In this document: positions 6,337 through 15,100 of the stretch, piece by piece
How positions within the stretch are numbered: the stretch's first letter is position 1
Layout: every line of letters begins with the position of its first letter
Assembly (NCBI GenBank): GCA_038210415.1
Contig: JBBQWS010000050.1
Location: 1 to 23,134 of the forward strand
Direction of reading: 5' to 3'
DNA from: JBBQWS01 sp038210415
GTDB taxonomy: Bacteria > Actinomycetota > Actinomycetes > Prado026
Length of the DNA stretch: 23,134 nt
Notes under the pieces: model-generated
Databases searched by the model: none
The model's input: the letters and a program-made list of their open reading frames with translations, nothing else
What the model was told of the DNA's origin: nothing
Program-made: the position numbers and the translations under genes

Positions 6337-6570
6337 GTGTCGATCACGATGTACAGCACCCCCTGGTGCGGTTACTGCAGGCGCCTCAAGGGCCAGCTCG
6401 ACCGTGAGGGGATCCCCTTCGTCGAGATCGACATCGAGCGGGTCCCCGAGGCCGCCGACGTCGTGATGCAGGTCAACCAGGGCGACCAGACGGTACCCAC
6501 GGTCGTCTTCGCCGACGGTTCGGCTCTGACCAACCCGAGCCTGGCCCAGATCAAGGCCAAGATCGCCTGA
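6337..6570 (+). CDS. mrx1: Mycoredoxin (glutaredoxin-like)
   Basis: This is a 77-aa thioredoxin-fold protein with the active site W-C11-G-Y-C14 and the cis-proline TVP (52-54). The CGYC motif and the actinobacterial setting identify it as mycoredoxin-1, which reduces mycothiolated (S-mycothiol) protein disulfides using mycothiol and mycothione reductase in the cytoplasm. GTG 6337 has the purine-rich site GAGGAAGAG (6323-6331) 5 nt upstream; the internal ATG at codon 5 would cut into the first strand. Length is normal. It is divergent from uvrD2, as in M. tuberculosis (Rv3198A), with a stress-sigma-like promoter between them. Confidence 0.93.
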   Translation: MSITMYSTPWCGYCRRLKGQLDREGIPFVEIDIERVPEAADVVMQVNQGDQTVPTVVFADGSALTNPSLAQIKAKIA

Positions 6571-6620
6571 GCGGCACCTGTCCATCCGGCCGTCGGTCGT
6601 TCGTCCTCTAGTCGTCAGCG

Positions 6621-6643
6621 GGTCGCGGGAAGTCCCCGACCCT
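6621..6643 (+). terminator. Hairpin between mycoredoxin and the DUF1059 gene
   Basis: GGGTCG (6621-6626) pairs with CGACCC (6638-6643), and the stem continues with GG against CC after one mismatch. It lies about 50 nt after the mycoredoxin stop and 28 nt before the next start. It could terminate mrx1 or reduce read-through into the following gene. No U-tract is present. Confidence 0.5.
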
Positions 6644-6670
6644 CGCCGAACGGACGAAAGGCAGACCACC

Positions 6671-6847
6671 ATGGCCTACTCACTCACCTGTGCCGACACC
6701 GGCGCCAGCTGCGCCGGATCGTTCACGACCGACAGCAAGGACGAGCTCATGGCACACGTCCAGCTACACGCCGAGCAGGCTCACCCCGAGCTGGCCGGCA
6801 ACCCCGAGATGGGCGCTGCCGTCGCGGCACTGGTCAAGCAGGTCTGA
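6671..6847 (+). CDS. 58-aa DUF1059 family protein
   Basis: This small protein begins MAYSLTCADTGASC and continues through DELMAHVQLHAEQAH. C7, C14, H29, H33 and H38 follow the C-x-D-x-G...C...H-x3-H pattern of DUF1059, a family of short proteins that probably bind metal; function is unknown. ATG 6671 has GAAAGG 9 nt upstream. Length agrees with the family. It is on the same strand as mycoredoxin, 100 nt downstream, with a hairpin in between. Zinc or another metal as ligand is inference from Cys/His spacing. Confidence 0.8.
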   Translation: MAYSLTCADTGASCAGSFTTDSKDELMAHVQLHAEQAHPELAGNPEMGAAVAALVKQV

Positions 6848-6897
6848 CCCGGCACCACCGGTACGGGCGTACGTCGACGGGCAGCCATCCGCCGACG

Positions 6898-6903
6898 TAC
6901 GCT
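6898..6903 (+). promoter_or_regulatory. Leaderless-type -10 (TACGCT)
   Basis: TACGCT fits TANNNT and ends 6 nt before the ATG at 6910, where no Shine-Dalgarno is visible. Transcription would begin at or next to the A of the start codon. There is no convincing -35. Confidence 0.5.
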
Positions 6904-6909
6904 CGTCGC

Positions 6910-7389
6910 ATGACCTGGCCGTTGGGGTTTTTCGTGCTGGTGGGAGTGCTCGGAGGGCTGGCCGTGGCGATGACGATCCGGGTCGGTCAGGTCGTGCGCG
7001 ACAAGGCCCGGGTCCTCGCTCCCGGCTCCCTCGGTGAGGTGGCGCGGCTGCGCCGGGACCTCGCGGGCTCGCGGCAGTCAGTGCGTAGCAGCCTGGCCGT
7101 GGCGCGCACCGCGCACGCTCCGCTGGGCGACGTTCCCGCCCTGCTCCGCCGGATCGAGGTGGCAGCCGTCGACGTCGAGGCCGAGCTACGTATGGTGCAG
7201 GCGATGCGGGATCCCGGCACCCGCACGGAAGCCATGGCGGGACCCCGCGCTCGGGCCCTCGCCCTGATCGCGGCCGCCGACGACCTCGCCGCCGCGCTAG
7301 TCTCCGCCGCGGCCGCCCGGGCCGACGACCTGTCGACGCTGCGGGCCGAGTGCGCCCTCGAAGCCGAGGCGCTTCGCGCGGACCGGTAG
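6910..7389 (+). CDS. Membrane-anchored helical protein of unknown function
   Basis: This 159-aa protein has one N-terminal membrane helix (about residues 5-25, GFFVLVGVLGGLAVAMTI) and then a long Ala/Arg/Leu/Glu-rich region with few breaks, likely helical or coiled-coil (about 40-155). The anchor is followed by arginines, suggesting a cytoplasmic C-terminus. I do not recognise a family and see no catalytic motif. It is probably expressed alone: it has its own leaderless-type promoter, and its 3' end faces the beta-CASP gene across a 44-nt gap that contains an inverted repeat. Base composition is like its neighbours. Confidence 0.75.
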   Translation: MTWPLGFFVLVGVLGGLAVAMTIRVGQVVRDKARVLAPGSLGEVARLRRDLAGSRQSVRSSLAVARTAHAPLGDVPALLRRIEVAAVDVEAELRMVQAMRDPGTRTEAMAGPRARALALIAAADDLAAALVSAAAARADDLSTLRAECALEAEALRADR

Positions 7390-7417
7390 CCACCGGCGAC
7401 GAACGCGGCACCGGTGG
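7390..7417. terminator. Inverted repeat between convergent genes
   Basis: CCACCGG (7390-7396) and CCGGTGG (7411-7417) are exact complements around a 14-nt loop, sitting between two convergent stop codons. It could act as a weak bidirectional terminator. CGCGGCACCG also occurs twice just here. No U-tract is present. Confidence 0.4.
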
Positions 7418-7433
7418 GCGACCGCGGCACCGC

Positions 7434-8828
7434 TCAGCGCACCAGCACCCGCTCGCCAGGCCGAGGGCAGACCGCCGCCCGGTCGAGCTCGTCGGCGATC
7501 CTCGCGGCCAGGGCCTGCGCCGACTCGGGCTCACCGTGCACGACGTACGTGGTCGTGGGCGGTTCGGGCGCTGAGGCCAGCCAGGCCACGAGCTCGCCGG
7601 CGTCGGCGTGCACCGAGAACTCCGGGCAGTCGACGATGTCGGCGCGCACCGAGACGTACCGTCCGTGGATCTTCAGCTGGCGCGCACCCTCCGCGAGGTC
7701 TCGGGCGCGGGTCCCGACGGCCTGGTAGCCCGCCAGGATCACGGTGTTGCGGGGGTCGGGCAGCAGCGACGCCAGATGGTGCACGACGCGGCCGCCGGTG
7801 GCCATGCCCGAGGCGGACACGACGATGCAGGGCCGACCCGGGTCGTTCAGCGCGATGGACTCGTCGACAGTCCTGGCCTCGCGAAGGTCACCGGGGTCGA
7901 ACACGTCCGGCTCGAGGGTTGCGTCGTCGCGCAGCTCCGGGCTGCCCACCCGGATCGCCTCGCGGTAGACGCTGAGCGCAGCCAACGCCATGGGACTGTC
8001 GACGTAGACGGGTACGTGCGGGATCTCGCCGGCCAGGGTCAGCCGCCGCAGCTCCATCAGCACGACCTCGGTGCGGTCGACCGCGAACGCGGGGATCAGC
8101 ACGACCCCGCCGCGGGCGAGAGTGTGGCGCACGGGCTCTGCAAGCGATCCGCGAACGGGAGCGTGAGCCCGGTCGCCGTATGTCGACTCGACGACGGTCA
8201 CGTCGCTGACCGGCGGCGCGGCCGGGGCCCGCAGCAGCGGGTGCTGCGAACGGCCCAGGTCGCCGCTGAACAGGACGGTGCGGCTTGCCACGCCGAGCTC
8301 GACCGTGGCCGCCCCGAGAATGTGCCCCGCGGGACGGAGGGTGGCGTGGAAGCCCGGGGCGACCTCGGCCGACGAGCCGAACGACACCGGCCTGAACTGC
8401 CGGATCGCCTGCTCGGCGTCCGCCTCGTCGTACAACGGCCGGGGCGGCGAGTGCTTCGACGTACCTCGCTCGGCGGCGTACCGGGCGTCCTCCTCCTGCA
8501 GCCGGGCGCTGTCGCGCAGCACGATCTCGGCCAGTCGCGCTGTGCCCTCGGTGCAGTAGACCGGGCCGGCGAAACCCTCCCGGGTCAGGCACGGGAGGTA
8601 CCCGCAGTGGTCGAGGTGCGCGTGCGACAGGACGACAGCCGCGATCGACCCAGCGGGCACCGCGAACGGCTCCCAGTTGCGCCGCCGCAGCTCTCGGACT
8701 CCCTGGAAGAGGCCCGCGTCCACCAGCACCCGCACGCCGTGGTCCTCGACCAGGAACCGGCTACCGGTAACCGTCCCGGCCGCGCCGAGGAAGGTCAGGG
8801 AGGGGTACGCCGTGCGCGCGTCGCCCAT
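7434..8828 (-). CDS. Metallo-beta-lactamase / beta-CASP family ribonuclease-like protein
   Basis: This is a 464-aa metallo-hydrolase. The N-terminus has GAAGTVTGS and the zinc motif H69-A-H-L-D-H74; later come a GDLGRS strand, VESTYG, a beta-CASP insertion, and the C-terminal RMMBL-type segment ending in EFSVHADAGEL. This order is that of CPSF/TTHA0252-type beta-CASP nucleases, which cut RNA with two zinc ions. Length suits a stand-alone catalytic unit with no KH domain. ATG 8828 has GGAGG about 8 nt upstream. It lies 67 nt downstream of nudC on the same strand, so an RNA-turnover operon with the NAD-decapping enzyme is plausible. Substrate specificity cannot be read from the sequence. Confidence 0.88.
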   Translation of the reverse strand: MGDARTAYPSLTFLGAAGTVTGSRFLVEDHGVRVLVDAGLFQGVRELRRRNWEPFAVPAGSIAAVVLSHAHLDHCGYLPCLTREGFAGPVYCTEGTARLAEIVLRDSARLQEEDARYAAERGTSKHSPPRPLYDEADAEQAIRQFRPVSFGSSAEVAPGFHATLRPAGHILGAATVELGVASRTVLFSGDLGRSQHPLLRAPAAPPVSDVTVVESTYGDRAHAPVRGSLAEPVRHTLARGGVVLIPAFAVDRTEVVLMELRRLTLAGEIPHVPVYVDSPMALAALSVYREAIRVGSPELRDDATLEPDVFDPGDLREARTVDESIALNDPGRPCIVVSASGMATGGRVVHHLASLLPDPRNTVILAGYQAVGTRARDLAEGARQLKIHGRYVSVRADIVDCPEFSVHADAGELVAWLASAPEPPTTTYVVHGEPESAQALAARIADELDRAAVCPRPGERVLVR

Positions 8829-8895
8829 GGGGATCGCCTCCGAGCACCCATCTTCCTCGCCGGTGGCAGGATGCGGGCGGGCCGAAAGACCCTGC

Positions 8896-9822
8896 CTACC
8901 AGGGGCGCTCGCCCGGGACGACGATCTCGCCGCCGTACCAGTGCTCGATCAGCCGGCGGGCGATCGAGACGGCCGAAGGGATGCGCAGCGAGCCGTCAGC
9001 CACGCCGGCGGCCAGCTCGGCGCGGCTGAACCAGCGGGCGTGCAGGATCTCGGTGCCGTCGCCCTGGGGTACAGCATCAGGGTCGACCGCCCGGGCCCGG
9101 AAGCCCAGCATCAGCGACGACGGGAATGGCCACGGCTGGCTGCCCAGGTAGGTGACGTCCTCGACCAGCACCCGGGCCTCCTCCATCACCTCGCGGATCA
9201 CTGCCGCCTCGGCCGACTCGCCCGGCTCGACGAAGCCCGCCAGGGTCGAGTAGCGGCCAGGACCCATCCGCCCTGACGAGCCGAGGAGCGCGCGTTGGCC
9301 GGTCGTGTCGGTGACGAGCACGATCATCGCCGGGTCGGTGCGCGGGTAGTGCTCGGAGCCGTCCTGCGGACAGGTCCGGGTGAACCCGGCCGACCCGACG
9401 ACGGTCTCGCAGCCGCACTGCGGGCAGTGCGGGTGCGTCCGGTGCCAGTTCGCGAGGGCCACGGACAGGACCAGCAGGCCGGCGTCCCGGTCGTCGAGCA
9501 GCGTGCCGACCTCACGCAGCCCCACGGGCTGCAGCGGTGAGCCCTCGGCCGTCGCCAGCGGGCCGGCCTCGTGCACCGCGAAGAAGACCGTGCCACCAGG
9601 GTCGACGCCCAGCAGGTAACGCTCACCCTCGGGTGCCTCGGCCGGCGTCACGTACGCGATCGCCGCGCCCTCGACGAGGGTCTGACCGTCGGCGATCCGG
9701 AGCACCTTGGTGCGCGGGTCGGCCCAGGCCTGCGCGAGCCACGCGTCGTCGAGCCGGTGCTCGGCCGCGCGATCGGTCGCGCACCTGGCCAGCGCCAGGC
9801 TCCCGACGACGGGGAACGTCAC
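8896..9822 (-). CDS. nudC: NudC-type NADH pyrophosphatase / NAD-RNA decapping hydrolase
   Basis: This is a 308-aa Nudix hydrolase. The subfamily signature QPWPFPSS (229-236) follows the Nudix box (196-218) and marks NudC, which cleaves NAD(H) and removes NAD caps from RNA. A zinc ribbon precedes it with C133-x2-C136 and C151, but the fourth position is aspartate (D154), a change I believe is common in actinobacterial NudC. The Nudix box is odd: the glycine of the EExG element is arginine (EEAR, R217), while the catalytic R-E and E-E residues remain. GTG 9822 overlaps the upstream stop as GTGA; an in-frame GTG at 9828 is equally possible. Translation is probably coupled to the M20 gene. Confidence 0.9.
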   Translation of the reverse strand: MTFPVVGSLALARCATDRAAEHRLDDAWLAQAWADPRTKVLRIADGQTLVEGAAIAYVTPAEAPEGERYLLGVDPGGTVFFAVHEAGPLATAEGSPLQPVGLREVGTLLDDRDAGLLVLSVALANWHRTHPHCPQCGCETVVGSAGFTRTCPQDGSEHYPRTDPAMIVLVTDTTGQRALLGSSGRMGPGRYSTLAGFVEPGESAEAAVIREVMEEARVLVEDVTYLGSQPWPFPSSLMLGFRARAVDPDAVPQGDGTEILHARWFSRAELAAGVADGSLRIPSAVSIARRLIEHWYGGEIVVPGERPW

Positions 9823-11270
9823 GTGCACGGGGCCGGCGCGGGACGGAGCGAGGTCGCGAGGTCGGCCCAGAGGTACGCGATGGCCTCGGCGCCCTTGAAC
9901 AGCAGCGGGATCTCGACCTTCTCGTTCGGTGCGTGGATCCGGTCGTCGGGGACGCCGACGCCGATGAAGACCACGGGCGCGGCGAGCACCTCGGCGAGGT
10001 CGGCCTCCGGCCCGGAGCCGCCCTCACGGGTGTAGAGCGCCTCGACGCCGAAGGCCCGGCTCATCGACCGCTGGACCGCTTGCAGGGCCGGGTCGTCGAG
10101 CGGCGTCAGGCAGGGTCGCACCCCGTCGCCGAAGAACTTGACGTCTGCGGTGATCCCTGGCCGGGTGCCGCTGTCGACCCAGGCGCGCACCAGCCCGCTG
10201 ATCCGGCTGGGCTCCTGCCCGGCGACGAGCCGGAACGACAGCTTCGCGTGCGCGTGCGCCGGGACGATCGTCTTGTGACCCGAGCCGGTGTGCCCGCCCC
10301 ACATCCCGTTGACCTCGGCGGTCGGTCGCGCCCAGATCCGTTCCAAGGTCGTGTATCCGACCTCGCCGTGCGAGGCGGCGGACTGTGCGTCGGCCAGCCA
10401 CTGGGCTTCGTCGAACGGCAGCCGGGCCAACAGCTCGCGGTCGCGCTCCGGCAGCGGCTCGACCCCGTCGTAGAAGCCGGGGAGCGTCACCCGGCCGTCG
10501 ACGTCGTGCAGGCCACCGACGAGCCGGGCGAGCTCGGTGAGGGGGTTGGGCACCGCACCGCCGAAGGACCCCGAGTGCAGGTCACCGGCCGGCCCGGCGA
10601 AGTTGACCTGGCAGGAGACCAGCCCGCGCATCCCCACGCAGATCGACGGGACGTCGGCCGCCCACATCCCGGTGTCGCTCACCACGACCACGTCGCAGCC
10701 CAGCCGGTGGACCTCACGCTCGAGCAGGGTACGGAAGTTCGGCGAACCGGATTCCTCCTCCCCCTCGACGAGCACCTTGAGGTGAACGGCGGGCGAGCGG
10801 CGGCCGCTTGCCCGCAGGTGGGCCGTGAGTCCGAGCAGATGCATCAGCACCTGGCTCTTGTCGTCGGCGCTCCCCCTGCCCCGCAACCGGTCGCCGTCGC
10901 GGGTGGGCTCGAACGGTGGGGTCGTCCACAGCTCGACCGGGTCGACCGGCTGGACGTCGTGGTGGCCGTACACGACGACGGTCGGGGCGTCCGGGTCGTC
11001 GCTCGGCCAGTGCGCGAACACAGCCGGCAGCCCCTCGGTGGGCCAGACCTCGACCGTCGGGAAGCCGGTGGCGCGCAGCTCCTCGGCCAGCCAGTGTGCC
11101 GAACGGCCGACATCGGCGTCGTGCTCCGGCTCCGCGCTGACCGAGGGGATGCGCAGCCAGTCGCACAGCCGGTCGAGGAACGCGGCCGCGCCGTCGGCCA
11201 CGAGCTGCCGGACCTCGAGGTCCGGCGAGGGCACCACTGGGCCGGCCGGGGGCACCACTGGATCAGGCAT
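9819..11270 (-). CDS. M20/M25/M40-family dipeptidase-like metallopeptidase
   Basis: This 483-aa protein belongs to the di-zinc M20 family. Metal and catalytic signatures are GHHDVQPVDP (102-111), RGRGSADDKSQ with the bridging aspartate (D136), EGEEESGSP with the catalytic and metal glutamates (E171/E172), the dimerisation-domain motif AGDLHSG, and the last ligand in HAPNE near the C-terminus. No signal peptide is seen, so it is cytoplasmic and probably a general dipeptidase or carboxypeptidase; its true substrate is unknown. ATG 11270 has no Shine-Dalgarno but TAGGGT exactly 6 nt upstream, suggesting leaderless transcription. Its stop overlaps the nudC start, so the order m20-nudC-beta-CASP looks like one transcript. 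Confidence 0.9.
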   Translation of the reverse strand: MPDPVVPPAGPVVPSPDLEVRQLVADGAAAFLDRLCDWLRIPSVSAEPEHDADVGRSAHWLAEELRATGFPTVEVWPTEGLPAVFAHWPSDDPDAPTVVVYGHHDVQPVDPVELWTTPPFEPTRDGDRLRGRGSADDKSQVLMHLLGLTAHLRASGRRSPAVHLKVLVEGEEESGSPNFRTLLEREVHRLGCDVVVVSDTGMWAADVPSICVGMRGLVSCQVNFAGPAGDLHSGSFGGAVPNPLTELARLVGGLHDVDGRVTLPGFYDGVEPLPERDRELLARLPFDEAQWLADAQSAASHGEVGYTTLERIWARPTAEVNGMWGGHTGSGHKTIVPAHAHAKLSFRLVAGQEPSRISGLVRAWVDSGTRPGITADVKFFGDGVRPCLTPLDDPALQAVQRSMSRAFGVEALYTREGGSGPEADLAEVLAAPVVFIGVGVPDDRIHAPNEKVEIPLLFKGAEAIAYLWADLATSLRPAPAPCT

Positions 11271-11276
11271 GAGCCG

Positions 11277-11282
11277 ACCCTA
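11277..11282 (-). promoter_or_regulatory. Leaderless-type -10 (TAGGGT) for the M20 gene
   Basis: Read on minus, TAGGGT ends 6 nt before ATG 11270. It shares the 59-bp divergent gap with an equivalent site for the opposite gene at 11318-11323. Confidence 0.5.
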
Positions 11283-11317
11283 CGACGTCGGGCCGGGCGG
11301 CACCTGGTCGGCTCGGC

Positions 11318-11323
11318 TAGCGT
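11318..11323 (+). promoter_or_regulatory. Leaderless-type -10 (TAGCGT) for the EEP-family gene
   Basis: TAGCGT ends 6 nt before ATG 11330, with no Shine-Dalgarno between them. Together with 11277-11282 it makes a divergent pair of probably leaderless promoters. Confidence 0.5.
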
Positions 11324-11329
11324 CGCCCC

Positions 11330-12124
11330 ATGACCCGGCTGCGAATCGGCACGTTCAACCTCCTGCACGGCATGACCCCTCACGACGGAGCCGTCGACCC
11401 GCAGCGACTCGCAGCAGCCGCCGGCGACCTCGACGCCGACGTCGTGGGGCTGCAGGAGGTGGACCGGCAACAGGACCGGTCCGGCCGCACCGACCAGACC
11501 CTGCTCGTCGGCGCGGCGCTCGGCGCGGTGGCGACGCGGTTCGTGCCGTCGGTGCATGGCACACCTGGTGACGGCGCGGCCTGGACTGCGGCACAGGCCG
11601 ACGACGGGGACGACACGGTCGGCCCGACGTACGGCATCGGGCTGGTGTCACGCCTGCCGGTGCGGTCGTGGTGGGTGAAGCGGTTCGCGCCGGCGCCGTT
11701 CTCATTGCCTTTGCTGGTGCCGGCGGAAGGCGGCCCGCGGATCTTGCGGGTGCCCGACGAACCCCGGCTGGCGCTGGCCGCCGTGGTCGAGGGGCCCCGC
11801 GGGCCGATGACCGTGGTCACGGCGCATCTATCGTTCGTGCCTGGCTACAACGTCCGGCAGCTGCGAGCGATCACGCGTTGGGTCGCCCGGATGCCGCAGC
11901 CGGTGTTCGTCGTCGGGGACTTCAACCTCCCGGGGTCCTTGCCGCGACTGCTGACGGGCTGGTCGACGCTCGGCACGGCGCCGACGTATCCGTCATACCG
12001 CCCGCGCGTGCAGCTCGACCATGTGCTGGCCCGGGGTCTGCCCGACGGGACGGCAGCCACCGGCCAGGCCTGGACGCTGCCGGTCAGCGACCACTGCGCG
12101 CTGACCGTCGACGTGGACGTCTAG
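11330..12124 (+). CDS. Endonuclease/exonuclease/phosphatase (EEP) family hydrolase
   Basis: This 264-aa protein has the fold and metal site of the EEP superfamily (DNase I, exonuclease III, sphingomyelinase). Visible motifs are the first-strand TFNLLHG (N10), LQEVD (metal ligand E43), TAHLSF, GDFN (D and N of the active site), LDH and the terminal SDHCAL (catalytic Asp-His pair). All key residues are present. The family includes nucleases and phosphodiesterases for lipids or nucleotides, so the substrate is open; no signal peptide is visible, which fits a cytoplasmic role. The stop codon TAG (12122-12124) overlaps that of adnB on the other strand through the palindrome CTAG. Confidence 0.88.
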   Translation: MTRLRIGTFNLLHGMTPHDGAVDPQRLAAAAGDLDADVVGLQEVDRQQDRSGRTDQTLLVGAALGAVATRFVPSVHGTPGDGAAWTAAQADDGDDTVGPTYGIGLVSRLPVRSWWVKRFAPAPFSLPLLVPAEGGPRILRVPDEPRLALAAVVEGPRGPMTVVTAHLSFVPGYNVRQLRAITRWVARMPQPVFVVGDFNLPGSLPRLLTGWSTLGTAPTYPSYRPRVQLDHVLARGLPDGTAATGQAWTLPVSDHCALTVDVDV

Positions 12125-15100
12125 GCACCACCGAGCAGGGCTGCCAGCTCGACCGCACCCGGGAGCTCGTCGTGCCACGCGACCTCGCCGGCAGCGACGT
12201 AGTAGAAACCGGCGCGCACGTCGGCCTCGGGGACGTGGGCGATGCGGGCCCAGGCTGCGCGGTAGACGGCGAGCTGCAGCGGGTCGGCCTGCTGCCGCCC
12301 GGTCTTCCAGTCGATGACGTCGTAGCGTTCGTGGCCGGTGGAGTCGACGTCGCGGTAGACGGCGTCGATGCGACCCCGGATCACCCGGCCGTCGAGCACC
12401 AGCTGGAAGGCGGCCTCGATCCGGTGCGGAGCCCGCGCGGCGTAGGGACCGGCCAGGAACGCCGCCTGCAGCCCGGTCAACGAGTCGTCCGGCACGAGGT
12501 CGTCGTCGGCAGCACCGACGAGGTCGGTGCGATCGAGCAGCGGGCGCTCGCCGAACAGCGACTCGACCCACGAGTGGAACCGGGTGCCCCGGGTCGCGGC
12601 CGGCGCCGGCGGTCGGGGCATCGGCCTGGCGAGGTCACGGGCCAGCCCGTCCGGGTCCTTCGCGAGCCGGACGACCGCCGAGGCGGACATGGAGTCGGGC
12701 AACGGAACGTCGAGGTCCTTGTGGTGTGCCCGGCGGGCTTCGTCGAGCAGCGCCGACAGGTCGCGGTCCCAACCCGCCACCTCGGCCTCCTCGAGCGCGG
12801 TCAGCCCCGGCGACGCCGTGGCCTCGGCCGACCTGGTCATGGCAGCGCCGACCCACTCGGCTGCGCGACGCCGCTCGGTCAGCGGCTCGGGGGCTAGTGC
12901 GACCGGCCAGGCCGGCACCGCCTTGCGGGAGAGGGTGGGGTTCTCGTCGAGGTCGGGCTCGGGCGTCCAGACCGACACCGCGCCGTGACCGGCGTCGCAG
13001 TGCTCCTTGATGGTCCGCAGGTACGGGGAGGGCCCACGCTTCTTCTTCTGGCTCGGGCCCCACCAGTGCGACGACGCGACGAGCAGGCTCTTGGCCCGGG
13101 TGACCGCGACGTACGCGAGCCGAAGCTCCTCGACCTGGTCGGCGGCCCGCATCTGCGCGTCGAACGCCTTGAGGTCGCCGCTGGTCACCCCGGTGAGGTC
13201 CGGGAAGTCGGCGGCGTCGCCGCGCAGCGGGAACGGCAGCGTGCTGGCCGAGGTCGTCCACCTGGACCGGCCGCGGTTGGTCGGGAACACGTCGGCGGTG
13301 AGGTCGGGCAGCACGACGACCGGCCACTCGAGCCCCTTCGCCTTGTGCACCGTCAACAGCTTGACGCTGTCGCTGGCTGTCGGCGCAGCCGTCTCGAGCC
13401 CGCGCTCGAATTCGTCGGCCGCCCGCAGATAGGACAGGAACGCCCGCACGCTGGGGTCGCCGTCGAGGTCAGCGAACGAGGCGGCGACGTCGAGGAAGGT
13501 GCTCAGGGCCTCGCTGCGCCGGGTCTTTGGTCCGTACGGGGCGGCCCCGACCTCGACGTCGAGCCCGCTGACCGAGACGACCCGGTGCAGCAGGTCGAGA
13601 AGCGGCGCGCCCAGCATCCGCCGCAGCTCGCGGATCTCGGCCGCGAACCTGCGGAACCGGTCGGGCGCCTCCGCCGAGTACGCGAGGTGCCCGGGCCGCT
13701 CCAGCGCGTCGGACAGGGAGACGACCTCGGTGGGGTCGGTGCCGGCGACGGCCTCGTCGAGCAGGTGCTCGATCGAGTCGACCGGCTCGTCGAGGTTGCC
13801 GCCACGCACCAGCTCGGCGGCCCGCCGGCCGAGCAGAGCAAGGTCCCGAGGACCGATTCGCCACCGCGGGCCGGCGAGCAGCCGGACCAGGGCGGGGTTG
13901 GCCGTGGCGTCGTCGACGACCTGGAGCATCGCCACGAGGTCGCCGATCTCGGGCAGGGCCAACAGCCCGCCGAGCCCGACCACCTCGACCGGGACCCCGC
14001 GCGCGACCAGGGCTTCGTGGTACTGCGCGAAGTCGCTGCGCACCCGGACCAGGACCGCGATGTCACCCGGAGGTCGACCCGCACCGACCTCCGCAGCGAT
14101 GCCGTCGGCGACCCACTCGACCTCCTCGGCGCTGGTCTCGAACAGCGCGCACCGGGTGCCGCCCTGCCCCGTCGCGTCCGGACGCGGGGTCAGTGCGAGG
14201 ACCTCGGGGTGCCGCGCGCGCAACGGCTCCGCCAGGGCGTTCGCCAGGTCGAGCAGGCGTTCGCCGCTGCGGTTGTTCTGCGCGAGCCCGTAGCGCGGCG
14301 CGGGCGAACCGTCGAGCCGGCGGAACGTGGTCGGGAAGTCGCCGATGCCGCGGACCGAGGCGCCGCGCCAGCCGTAGATCGCCTGGAACGGGTCACCGAC
14401 CGCGGTGACCGGGTGGCCCTCGCCGAACAGGTCGGTGAGCAGGCGCACCTGGGCGACCGAGGTGTCCTGGTACTCGTCGAGCAGGACCACCCGGAAGTGC
14501 TCCCGCTCGGCCACGCCGACTGCCGGGTGCTCGTGGACGAGCCTCGCCGCGAGCGCGAGCTGGTCGCCGAAGTCGAGCACCCCGAGCCGTTCCTTGTCGG
14601 CGCGCACCACCCGGACCAGGTCGGCCAGCTCGGACCGCTGCACCGCGGTGCCGCCCACCTTCACGGCCGCGGCAGTGGGCTTGACCGCAGCCCGCACCAT
14701 CGCCGAGATCCCGCGGTCCGCAGCGAGCAGGGCGTCGATCTCGACCAGGTGCTCGTTCAGCTCGCCGTCGAGGCAGACCACGTCGCCGACGAGGGAGGAG
14801 ACCCCCTTGTCGAGCGCGACGTACGGGCCGGGGGCTCGCCGGATCGCTCGTTCGGCGACCTGGAACCGGGTCGCGTCTGCAAGCAACCGGGCCGACGGCT
14901 CGACGCCGATCCAGAGCCCGTGCTCACGCAGCAGCCGCCCGGCGTACGCGTGGTAGGTCGCGACCGTCGGCTCGCCGACCGGCTCCTCGTCACCCGCCCC
15001 CGGCTCGACCGGTCCCGACCCCGCACCGGCCGCGGCACCGACGCCGGCCTGGCTGAGCGCCAGTCGGATCCGGCCGGCGAGCTCGGCGGCGGCCTTGTTG

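Noticed and set aside
4551..6407. Plus-strand open frame of about 600 codons opposite uvrD2
   Set aside because: No recognisable domains, repetitive charged composition, and complete overlap with a conserved helicase.
9537..11333. Plus-strand frame of about 600 codons opposite the M20 peptidase
   Set aside because: Shadow of the M20/nudC genes, with no domain signature.
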